The notes under the pieces are model-generated. The model did not search any database, had not been told where the DNA came from, and worked only from the letters and a program-made list of their open reading frames with translations. A DNA stretch of 64,000 nucleotides from Synaphobranchus kaupii (taxonomy: Eukaryota; Chordata; Actinopteri; Anguilliformes; Synaphobranchidae), in NCBI GenBank assembly GCA_029718625.1, contig CM056380.1, positions 42,951,689 to 43,015,688 of the forward strand, given 5' to 3'. Every line of letters starts with the position of its first letter. Positions within the stretch are counted from its first letter, which is position 1. The translations under genes and the position numbers were made by a program. This document shows positions 22,926 to 34,900 of the stretch, piece after piece.

Positions 22926-25789
22926 GTTCCCTAAGTGCTACAATGCACCTAAAATTCACATTTAAACAAGCCAGTACCGGCAAACAAGTCAGTACCTGCT
23001 ACTGAAATGGCGCGTGTGAAGAAGTAAGCATTTGTCCAACATAAAAATACCATTTTAATCATGTGCAACCCCGATTATAGCAAACATTTCAGGACTGAGA
23101 AATGTGGCCAGATTGGAAAGAGCAAAGGGGTTTTTTGGTCGATAGGGAGAGGCAGAGATTGCTGACCACTGGGGGGGGGGGTCGCAATATCAACCCCCCC
23201 CCCCCCCCCCCCCACCGGGGGTCTATCGCTGGCTGTTTATTCATTCAGACGGCGCTCAGAGCCACGATCACGTGCCACAGAGCCGGAATGGCGCCTGATT
23301 TAATGTTTTCAGGTGGCGCTACTCTAATAATCTTATAAATCGGCTGCAATCAAACGCTGCACAGCGCACTCTGAGGGTCGTCTGCATTACCCTTGGGGGG
23401 ATAAGCCAAGGAGACAGACCATAAATCCCGCACGATGCCGTCTGGGCCTGCGATGGAGGGACAGAGCAGCAATCTCCCATTTCCGCCAAGAGGAGGACGG
23501 GAGCGCCATTTTACTTCTCTTAGATTGCACCTACGACGCCCTCGTAACAACACATCGTTTGCGATCCGCAGTAAAACAATCGCACCGATTACTCTGGCCC
23601 AGCGCCGTCGTGGACTCGGCGGAGTCCATACCGAGCGGCGCTGTGGACCCTCCGGGACTCGGTCGCGTATTTTAATAACGGAGGAAGGGTAAAAAGAGGC
23701 CATTCCTGCGTGACAACAAATATATCTCACTTCCCCTTTCTTCCTCCAAGCGCAGTCATAGGCCGAGGCCGCGGAGCGCCATCTTCGCCCCCGCGCTCGC
23801 CCGATTGGCTGCACCGTCAGCGATCGCCGAGCCTCTCCGCCTTGCCGTCGGCGAGCATCAGGCGAGCGCTCCCATTCCCATACCCGCTTCCGTTCCATCA
23901 TTCGCCGTCAGCTCCGACCTCTCGGGCTCCCTTTAGAAGCAATATCCTTCCTGACCGTCTACGCCTGGTTATTAAAAAAGAGACGTGCGCCGCAGGACTG
24001 CTCTTAGGCCTCTCTCCTCACCCTCTCATTACCGTCAACCCCTCACATTTATTGACAGCTCGCTAGACGCAGATCGGTAAGAATGTAAAAGGCAAAGCTT
24101 GTTTTGTGCGGTCTGTGATGCGTTTGCTTCACTGTTCTGTACTACAGTCAATGTGCATTGATGAGAAAATGTTTAAATCTAGGAATCTTCCTGTAAATTT
24201 TCAGACTTTCAGCCTTCAGACATTCAAAACACCTGCATAACACAGGACATTCACAACACACATGCACAACAGAACATTCATAACACATGAATAACGTAGG
24301 ACATTCATAACACACATGCACAACACAAGCATTCAGTTACTTTTTAAACCCAGGAATCTTCCTGTAAATTTTCAAAGACATTCAGCCTTGCCATGGGAAG
24401 GCAAAAAGGTCATATTTCAAACAAAAGGTGTGTGTGCGCGTGCGTGTGGAGGCTAGTTTAAAACAAGGTTGCAAAGGGAACATGGCCTAATAAAAGCAAT
24501 TGAAGCTTGTTAAACACCCCTTAGACCATGGAGAAATGGGAATGAGCTACCTGGCAGATGAGGACAAATGATACTCTTTATATTTAAAGTACACACATGC
24601 ACGCGCGCGCGCACGCACACACACACACACAACCTTGCTTAGAACCCTAAGCCTATGACAGCAGAAAGCCTTTATGCATTAAGCAGTTTCATTAAAACAC
24701 ACATATTCCTTTCCTCACATTTTTCCAGGAGAAATACTGACGTAGTCACACAATAACCGCTGGAAACAGTACAGAGCACAGAGACCTTCGAGGATCGCCC
24801 GCGCTCGTCTTTTCAGGGGCTTGTACCGCGAGACGCTAAACTGCGCCAACTCCCGCCAGCTCTGCCGCCTGGCGCGAAGCTCGGAGAAAACCTTTTCGCA
24901 GATTTCCAGCGCCTTACGGAATGCCGCTGGATATTCCCATCACACAGTGCTGCTGGCCCGGAACGCTATTTGCATATTCCGAACATTAAACAAACTGCAA
25001 TTCTGAATCAGAATGAGCTTTCTTATCACACAAGGAGCCTTTGTTTTTCGTGGAGGAACAACAGCGATTTTGTGCAGTTCCTTCTAAAATAATTACACCG
25101 AAACTGAGTCAAATAAGTAACCGCTAATAAAATAAGATGGGAGTTTTTTTTTTTTTTTTTTTTTATCCTGCTCAAACAGACAATATAATAAGGGGGATAA
25201 ATATCTGTAGATTCGTCTAATTAAAATGGCTTCAAGTTTTTCTGAAATAATTGAAAGCAGCACCTCAGTCTTGAGGAAGAAACAATGCTTCTCTTCGCTT
25301 TGAGCGAGACGCTAAGGCGCCACCTGCTGTTTGACGGGGACGTGACCGGCGATGCAGAAAGCTCTGCAAACGCCCGGTAACGCTACTTACCAAACTAACC
25401 GTGTTTGTGCAAAGAAGGCCGTGATAATGATAAAGATGGACAGTGCTGATGATGAACACAGGTGAGGTCTGAAGTGAAGAGGCACGAGTTGGCGGCGAGC
25501 CAGCGGCCGTTCAGCCCGCGGTGACGTCAAGGTCGCGGAAGCCGCCGCCAATTCTGTTCAGAAGCGCGCGCGAAAGGCACCCTGGCGTGAACCGTCGGAT
25601 GGATCCACGACCGGCAGGGGAAAGCCAGACCCGCAGCGGAACATCAAATGAACCCACCAATAAGAGGAAGCGGCGTTCCCCACAGCAGGCGCACATTAAA
25701 CTCGGCGGCCATAAAAGGCCTCAGAAACCCGTAGTCATCTGCCTGATATGCAGCCCGGAGCCCGTAACCAAGGGAAACGCGGGGCTCAC
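22926..25789. other. Unassigned, with GC-rich islands and C run
   Basis: A C run lies at 23,196-23,213 and GC-rich segments at 23,400-24,070 and 24,785-24,970. A minus-strand frame of about 73 codons spans the second segment (contains ALEICEKVFSELRARRQSW) but has no ATG and no recognised family. CA repeat near 24,595-24,632; T run at 25,146-25,164. None of the expected birc6 C-terminal exons was seen. Confidence 0.45.
24172..24395. repeat. Direct repeats with ~28-bp CATTCATAACAC units
   Basis: AGGAATCTTCCTGTAAATTT occurs twice (about 24,180 and 24,353) around a short array of ACATTCATAACACACATGCA units. The same unit builds the array at 26,041-26,315, on the other side of birc6 exon 27. Confidence 0.7.
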
Positions 25790-25955
25790 CGGAGTCGTTG
25801 CGCAGGTAGGACGACATGGCGGGGATGAGACAGGATTGGCTGAGGAGCTCCTGCAGGACGACGGGGAGGGCGTTGCTGTTGTGGCCCCGGCTCTCCCCCG
25901 TGGGGGCCTCCCCGGGCCCTGCACAGCCGGCTGGGTTGATGTAGCTGGCCAGGAC
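25790..25955 (-). CDS. birc6: birc6 exon 27, last one visible
   Basis: 55 codons plus 1 nt: [55 protein letters not shown]. Acceptor cccacag; the donor gtgagc is intact and leaves the G needed for the next Val codon, so the gene should continue leftwards. No following exon could be recognised in 1-25,789. Confidence 0.95.
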
Positions 25956-28900
25956 CTGTGGGGCGGGGCACAACGCACTGAGAAAAGGGCGGAGCTGGTG
26001 ACAGAGACATGCCTCCTCCTCCTCATGCATTCACTCATTCATAAGGGACAGTGTACAATTCAGGACATTCATAACACATGAATAACATAGGACATTAACA
26101 CACATGCACAACAGAACATTCATAACACATGAATAACATAAGACATACGTAACACAGATGCACAACAGGACATTCATAACACATGCATAAGACAGGACAT
26201 TCGTAACATACACGCATAACACAGGACATTCATAACACACATGGATAGCACAGGACACTCATAGCATACATGCATAACACAGGACATTCATAACACACAT
26301 GCAAAACATGTGTTGCAATGTAACCAAGTTACCAAACACATATTCCTAAAACCCAGATGGTCAAATCTCAAGACACCCTAACCTTACCATCTGGAAGGAG
26401 CACACATCTGTCCCTATATAATACATTTCTAATGCTGAGAGCATATTAAGTGTGGTGCAGGGTTTCTTCTTATTGCCTATGCACTCAAACTTCTCTGACA
26501 AGAGACGTTATAGCCCTGGTAGGGCCAGATTTGAGTATCCATGCACGGCAGTCTACGTGACCTCCCTGAAGCGTTCACCAGGCTTACCTGCAACAGGCAG
26601 GTGACATGCTCCTCCTCCAGACGCTGCTTGGTGAGGGCCTGCTCCACGTCCCATCCCGAGGCGGTGGACCCTGTCCCAAAGCCTGTGCCCTTGGCCCAGT
26701 ACAGCTGCTGCTCCTCACTGGTGCCCCCCGCGTGCCCGCTGGACACCTGAGGCTGGGCGAAAGGAGGCCGCCACTCAGATACCCGGGTACACCGACCACT
26801 TACGTCTGCATGCGACATACCTATACCTACACCGCTACTCAGATACCCGGGTACCCTGATCACTTACATCTGCATATGATATACCTGTACCTATACCACC
26901 ACTCAGAAACCCGGGTACCCTGGTCACTTACATCTGCACATGATATACTTGTACCTATACTGCCACTCAGAAACCCGGGTACCCTGGTCACTTACATCTG
27001 CACATGATATACTTGTACCTATACCACCACTGAGATTTCTAAAAGACTTCTATTCTTTTCTCTTTCCATAAGCTGCCACTTCTGATTTCTAGAAACTCAT
27101 ATCAGCTGTGTGGGACTAGAGCAATCAAAGACACATTTCTGGCAAAAGACTTTAATATTACTGTAGAAAGCTATGAACACACACACTGGCTGCCTGACTG
27201 GAGATAAATATATAACACTGTTAGAAACTCAACCAGGCTTGTCTCCGTGGAAGAGTAACCTTACTTTGCTATTGAGGACAGATCGAAACCTGGCACTTCT
27301 AGATCACCCGATTGGGTTGTACCATGGCCCAAGCAGGACAAAATAGCATGGGTAAAGATTTAACCGTTTGGCATGTACCAACTAAAAACCCAGATGAGGG
27401 GCGCCCAAACCCAGCGTGCGTGCAGGTCCCTCTCAATACACAGAAGTGAATGATGGCTCTTCAGTGCTTAAGTAGGACAGGAACATACGTGGATAGCGAA
27501 CAGGACTGGCTGCAAGCTACCTGATATAAACCCAATTTGCAGATTGCTGTGCTTTCTGAAAAAAAAAGGGGGGCTTTCCTGTTTGACTTGGACACGCTCT
27601 CTCGTCTTTTTTGCGAGTGCTCCCCCCCCAACCCCCCCCCCCCCCTCCGGGTCGTGAAACGCCAGCGTGTCTGAAAGCGCCGCCTGCTTGGGAGGAAAAG
27701 CGCGCTGCCTGGCTACGCATCAGCATTATACGGACACGCCATCGGCTGCAAGAACATGCTTTTCTGTGGCACTTAAAACAAAAGCCCTATTGCATCAGCA
27801 CCCCCCCCCCCCCCCCCCCCCCCCGCTGCTGGTGTGAGGATGAGCTACTGACTAATCTTATGGGGGGACTGGCACTCGTTATCATGTGTGCACGAATAAA
27901 TCAGGGGGTAGTGACAAATTTCATTTTCACAAATTTGGGGCCAGGGAGGTGTTGACCGCCTGCTTGGGTTCAAGGTTTTATCCTGGTCCCGTGCGCTGAA
28001 GATAACCATCGCAGCCCCAATCAAGATAATTGCACTGGCCAAGGGCACCTGATGAGACTTCAGGGGCTACAGGCTGGCTGAGGACACCGTCACTAACGAG
28101 CTGCCGTCCTCTTCTGCCAGACGACCGCCGTCGAACGCCCCCTGAAACCACGCCCACACCAGCACTTGGGAAAGACGAGATCAGACCGGCGCCAAAAGCA
28201 CAGAAAAGAAAATGTCGGAAAGGCTGCCCGGACTCTGGGGTTGCGGTGGTTAAACGGGACCGACTGGAGGGAAAGCATAAATGCGGGACACGTCACCACC
28301 GCCACCGCCATTACCGCATTCGAGTGGGCGTGAGGTGAACGCAGGGAGCTCCTGAAAGGGTCAGAGCTTGTTAATGGTTTAAGCCGTCGTCTCGCGGCTT
28401 GAGTCTCAAAGGGTTCACTGCGCGGGAGTCGTGCTTTTCTCCGTTTCTGAGGCACTTCAAAGTCACCGGAGTCTGGGAAAAAAAGGCTAATTAACAGTCT
28501 GCGAGAGTGCTCGAAGCCACATCGCCCGCAGACTCAGAAGCAGGTCTTTGGAAATATTCTATCCTCCAGCAGTCTCTGAAAACCTGGCTTTGCTTTGAGT
28601 TCCGCAGGTATAAACGCCATTACAAATCATAGAAAAATCAATAGTGAAGTCTTCAAAAGGCTAACTGGCTCGGCTCAAGAATACATAACACTTCTGTCTG
28701 GGGCCGTCTGCGTTTGCTCTCGCGCTTCGATTGACGCCACTAATGAGAAGGTCCTAATAAGTTGCAATAACTGAAAACGAAGAAAAGTTTTTCCGTTCAC
28801 TTTGTCCATTCTGGCGGATGTAACAGGAGAGTAATCGCCTCACACACTAGTCACCACAGCATGGGAATCCATGATTAAATTTTAATTTGCAGAGTTTCCC

Positions 28901-31900
28901 TTTCAATGAAATGCAACAATAACGAACAAAGAAAATGTCCTTACAACCAAAAGTGCCTGCTTAAAATGCAGACAACATATTTTGACGACGTGCCAAGGAA
29001 ACCATTTTCATAAGGAGGAGCTGTCCTGAACGAACCCCGTCGTACTCACACACAAAAGCTAACTCTGTCACGTCTTAGAGCAAAAGAACATTTAAATAAA
29101 ACCTCCTTTTAAAGCACTGTCTGAGAATAAAGACCTGAAACAATGTCAGCAATGTTATATAAAAAATGTCAGTTAGGAGCAGGAGTAGGAGCGGGACAAT
29201 GCAGAGGGGAAACTCATTTTCCCAGTTGGCTCCCTACAGAGTGGGTCTTCTGCCTCAGCAGGGATGGAGGGCAGAGTGTGGGCGGGGCATAGGCCAGGAG
29301 GGCGGGGCATACCCATATGCAAAAGGTCTGCAAAAATCATAGATAATCATACTTGCAAAAGATAAAAATCATACACGTTGATCTGTATTATATATTTGTA
29401 TATAATTCTGAGACAATCTCTCTCAATATTTTTTATAGGGAGTACCATGTATGTTCAGGAACTATTTAATTTTAGTCTGACATGTACATGCTCGTTCTCT
29501 ACCACATATTTATTTTATATGTGATTTCATATGTGATTTTTATAGGATGTTTCAGACACTTTGCATATGGGTGGGCAAGGAGGGCAGAGCATCGGGGGGC
29601 ATTGGGCAGAAGGGGGAAATGTGGGCGTGGTGTGGCCCTGGGGGCAGTGCGTGGGCGGGACACGGGCCGGGGGGCGGGACTCACCTCTGCCTGATTGGCG
29701 CTGGCGTTGGGGATGCGAGGCGCGTGGTGGCTGAGCGCAGACAGGCAGGCCAGGATGAGGTGGATGGCGCCGATCTCCAGGGCCATGCGACGGAGCAGCA
29801 GTCCGTCGTCCGTGGTCAGGGGCGTGGTGCTGAAGAGGGTCCGCAGCACGTGGAAGGGCAGGGTGGGCAGCACGTTCGCCGAGGGAGACTGCAGGATGTG
29901 GCCTGGGGGGGGGGAATAGAAGACCAATCCGTGATCACATCCCTTCACCAACCCAGACAGGTCATCCAATCAGGGGTTTCACCAGCGCCATTATTTCCCA
30001 GTGGCAATCGGTCTTAAATTAGCTTGAGATCAAGTAATAATAACACCTTTGCTTTTCCCCCTGGGAGACTTGGACTAAATACACATCAATATTAGCAGGG
30101 AATGACTGCATTCAGCCAGGCTGAGGTTGAATCTAATGTGTTGAAGGGCAGGACTTGTCAATATTAAACAAGCTAATGTGATTAGTTTAGCGAAATTAGC
30201 CACAGATTCAAAAGACTGGTCTGGTCTGAAGGAATAAGGGGCGTAACTGCACTGGACGGTGTAAACTTGTCTCAGTTTTAAATGGGGAGATTAAAACATC
30301 CACTAGATCCTCCGCCCCTGCAATGACAGTCGATATAAATCAGCCGTATTATGTCACAGACAGCTAAATATTCGCAGAATTCTGAGGAGGAGGGGGTATC
30401 GATCTGCTTGTTCCACTCTTCGCAACAATCAATAGCTTTTTAACTTTCGTAGAAAACTAGCAGCTCTTTCTGAGGCACTCGGTGGGCACTAATTTTGTTT
30501 GAGTACACAAAGTTTGCAGAGATACGTTTAACCTTCTCTTTGGGGTTTTTTCTTTAGCGAAATTAGGAGTGAAAACAGAACAAGCAGACAGGGTTGTAAA
30601 AGCGAGCTCAAGGAAAGACAGGCTTTTAAGGGGACGGTTGAGATTACGTTGGGCGGCCCTGTCTGTGGCCTGAGAGTGTGCGTGTTTTCTCCTGCAGCGG
30701 AGTTAGCGAGGCGCGACCCGTCACTTACTGCCCTCGCCGTCGTCGGTGACGCCCAGCACTAGGCGGAGCAGGCACTGGGCGTGCTTCCTCTCCTTCAGGA
30801 GCACCTCTGCGTAGCCCGGCAGCCTCAGGAACAGGCCGAAGGCCGCGAGCGAGTGGGCGGGGATCGGCGACATGGTCTGCACCGAGGACTTGATAGGCGG
30901 CGGCTCAGCGGCGATGGTCTCGGGAGCCTCGTACACCAGCTCCCCGGACTGCTCGATGGTCACCCACTCAAACTGGTCGCTGTCCTTGGGCTTCTCCTGG
31001 GTGGTGGAGGGAACCACGGGGGCGCTGACCTGGGAGGGCACATTCGTCATGTCAGCCATGTCCGTCGCCATGGATAAGAGCGTCTGCCCAATGATTGCAA
31101 TGCAATAATTTAACAACAGGGACGGGAGACAGCAGCAGGGGGTTCCACAAATTTTTGAATAGCCAGCCAGGTGAGAAAAGTATCCCGCTAGGGGTGTTGG
31201 CAGCAGCGAGACAAATTCCTCCAACGATATAATTTTTCCTGAATTAATTAGCAAACGTTAAATACATATTTAAAAGTAGCCAGTCAAACGGATGTCTGTC
31301 GTCGGCCATTTAGCCGACAGCCAGCGCTTGCAGCAGGCACCAGTGACACAACAAATCTCAATCCACACTAAGAAAGCGCCTCTTCTACAGTCCGTGGGAC
31401 AACGCAGGCGCGTACTACTGGTTTGGACGACGGCCGAGGTGAAAGTTTTGGGTTTACAGAGCAGTGGGCAGGAGCTCAATGTGTAAGCCAGAGAAACACT
31501 GGAGAATCAGAAGGAAGTACATTCATTATTAATAAAGTCATAGAGGCAAGAAACAATGATTCATCACTGCTTTGGATGTTTAACGCTGCCGCCTGAAACC
31601 CTGGAAGTGGCAGTGCATGGGGAAGGAATGACAATCTCAGCGGCCGGCCTGCGCGGTTAACAGGCTCAGTAACGCCTACAGCAGGACACACCGGCGGCGC
31701 CGCTCGCTCAAATAATTTAATTCCACCAGGACGATTTGAAAAACAGGGCTAATTTCGTTTGGGGGGCCTCTCGCAGAACCCATTCGGCAGCTCACCTTGT
31801 CCCTACGCGCCTTCAATTACGCCGTAAAGTATCAATTTGCCTGCCTTTATAAGGCATGATATAGCGAGAGAGCGGGAGAGAGAGGGGAGGAGACGTCTAC

Positions 31901-34900
31901 GGGGGAAAGCGAAGCGGGACGCGCGGCAGTTGTCGCCGCCTCTGAGGAATGAGGAAGGCTTAGCGGGAGCGGGGTGGGGGGGGACAGGTGGGGGGCAGAG
32001 AGCTTCTTCAGGGGAGCAGAGGGGACGCGTGCGTCTGGGACCGTGGTTCTATTGGCCGGGACCGTAGTTCTATTGGCCAGGACCACAGCAAGTTCTCCTC
32101 TCAAGACGTTGCCAGTTTGCAGTCAGTGACGTTGTAAAACTGCGGCTGGGTCGCCCTGTCCCAGTGAAATAATAATGAATAATAACATCCTAAATTCTCA
32201 TTGGCTTGGATACCATCAGACCTTTAGGGGACTATGGGTGTTCCAAGTGGGAAAGAGTTGTTGCACCTCTAGTAAGGTCCAAGTGCATTCAATGAATCTT
32301 TATTAATTGATATGAAATATGACCAATGTAAAACAACGTTATGCATTACTGGTTTTATACATAGGACATGTGCAGTGTTATAACTGGTAATTGCACATTT
32401 AAGTTCTCCGTACGTTACCTACAAACTGAAATGGCATTTTATCTTTGTACTGTAACATGCATGCACAAGGCCCAAAGAGATTCGCTTAAAGTGAATTTCA
32501 GGCTTCAGAGTTCAGGCAGTGCTGCAGCAGCGCGTTTCCATGGTGTCGGAGGAGGTGCTGTAAATCGTGACTGTTTGCTTCCCTGCAGTAGAAAGTTCTG
32601 TGTCACAGACAAGGAGCGAGGTGGGGGTGGGAGGGGCTTGCCTGCTGGATGACGTCGGGGTACAGCATGGGCAGCCTCTCGGCGATCAGCGCCAGGCCCC
32701 CCATCCCAGCGAACACCTGCAGGGGCGACTGGATGGGGCTGGTCTCCAGGAGCGACTCGTCGATGGCCGCCTCCAGGCACTCCTCGCCCGGCGTCATGGG
32801 ATCATCCTCGGGGCAGGCGTTCAGCATCTCCGCGTGCTCTGCAGGGGAAAAGAGAGAGTTGAGCCCTCAGGGAGGAACACCTTTAAAAACACAGAGGTTT
32901 CATTGGATTACGTGGGTGGTCTGAGCCATTAAACTGCTCAAAATCACTGGGAACGGCTAACCGTGCAATTTGGGATGATGATTACAAAAAGGAATATTTT
33001 AAATGAGTGAAACAAAGCAATTACTTCTCTTTTCAAAACACGGCCAAACAGCTCACTAGCGCACTCCATATGGAGCAAGTCTGGTGCAACAACAGAGAGA
33101 TTAAACACTATTAAAGAACCTCGCAGCCGTTTCTAGACTTTCTCTCTAAAACAGAGGTGTCCTGGAGGTCCACAGTGTCTGATTAACTTAAGTCATCGAT
33201 TAGCTGAACGCACACCTCTGCACACGACGTATCTGAGGACTAAACTGGATTCTGACTGAATGTCTGACGGCCCTGTTCTAAGCAGTCACAGCCTGGCCCA
33301 CAATGCATTGCTTTTTGCAGCTGTACTTCCATGTCCAATTTACATCAATCTATTATCTTTCCATTACGGATCCTGTCTTTCTTTAGTTCTCTACTCTCAA
33401 GGCAACAGTACATCAATCTTTGATGTCTGTATGACATGTTTATTCAAAAAAGAAAACCGACCTAGGTTTACAAAACTGTACCAGCAGGTTTCTACACATA
33501 TGAGCTGAAACATGAAGGCGGGGTCTAGCTGAGAATTAGGACAGACCGTCAGATACAGAGCAATGGGACACAGTCCCACAAGGCCTTCTGCACAGCACAC
33601 TGGCAGTAGTTATAACGGGAGAGCGAAATGACCCGACAGAGATGTACACCGGCGTTTAACGCACAAGACGCGCGACCGTAAAACAAGGACTTAAATGGAC
33701 TCAGAGCGCCGAAACGCATCCGAGACGACGTACCGTAAAATTCGGGCGCTGCCGTAATGTGAACTCGACCAAGGATGCGAGGCGTGGCCCCCGTACACAA
33801 GCAATTACCGCCGAAGATGATATAATGCGCGAGGGGAGAAATCGTCCTGTCCTCGTTTGCACTTGTTACCGCTTCGCGGCGAAGTGGGAAAGGCAAACTG
33901 TTGCGAGACAGGAGCCGGAGATGAGTAAAAATAGCCCCAGTTATTGTTTGTCCTCCCAAGCGCGGCAGGCTCGTTTTTATGATGATGTAGAGCCGCAGTC
34001 GATTGACAGGTCATCTACAAAAGCAGCACATCATCTCTCTTCAGGAATGACTTGAAGGGAAAAATAAGGAGCGATTCACCCCCCCCCCCCCTCCGGAGGG
34101 ACTTTTCTGTGCCAAATTAAAAAGTTGCAAAAAGGGGTTCTGAGTAATGGGGTCTGTAACAAGCCCGTTGCTATCCAGATTTCTAACGTGAATTAGATAG
34201 AGTGAGGGAGGGAGAGAGAGTAGATGAAGCTGAGATGAGAGAGAGAGAGATGATCAAGGTGAGAGGAGATGAAGGTAAGATGAGAGAGAGATGAGATCAA
34301 GGTGAGACGAGAGTGAGAGGAGAGAAAGTGAGAGTGAAAGGAAAGCAAGTGAGTGAGAGAGAGATGAAGAGGCCAGAGGAGAATACCTCAACTACACCAG
34401 CTGTTAGCGACAGTGTCATTAATCGGTATGAGGTTGGAGCTGAGGCTGGTCTCAGGAAGGCTGTGGGAGACCTGTGGCCTTCAACAGGACTTTACCTGCA
34501 GGCTAAAACGCCTCTGCCTGACCCGGTCAGCAAATAGCACAGGGAGATGACGCGAGAAATGAGAGCACAAAAAGTTTTTTTTTTTCTTCCAGCATTACGA
34601 CAGCCGGCTGATTAGGTAGAGGGAGAACGTGTACCACCGGTACACCGCCCGCTTCCTCAGAAAATCCCCCCAATCCAGCTCCTCTGCATGTGAATGAAAT
34701 GCACTGCTCTTCGCTTTCATTGAGATCAATCTGTGGTGAAAAAAAACGAGCCTTCAAACTTTAAAATGATTATGGGTTAGGGGGTGGGGTGCAGCAAAGT
34801 TAGCATCATCTTGCCTTAAAAGGCCCGGTCCATTTGCAGGAGTTGATGAAAAGGCTTTTAGGGGACTGGAGCTTCTCTTTATGGATCCCTGGTTCTGTGG

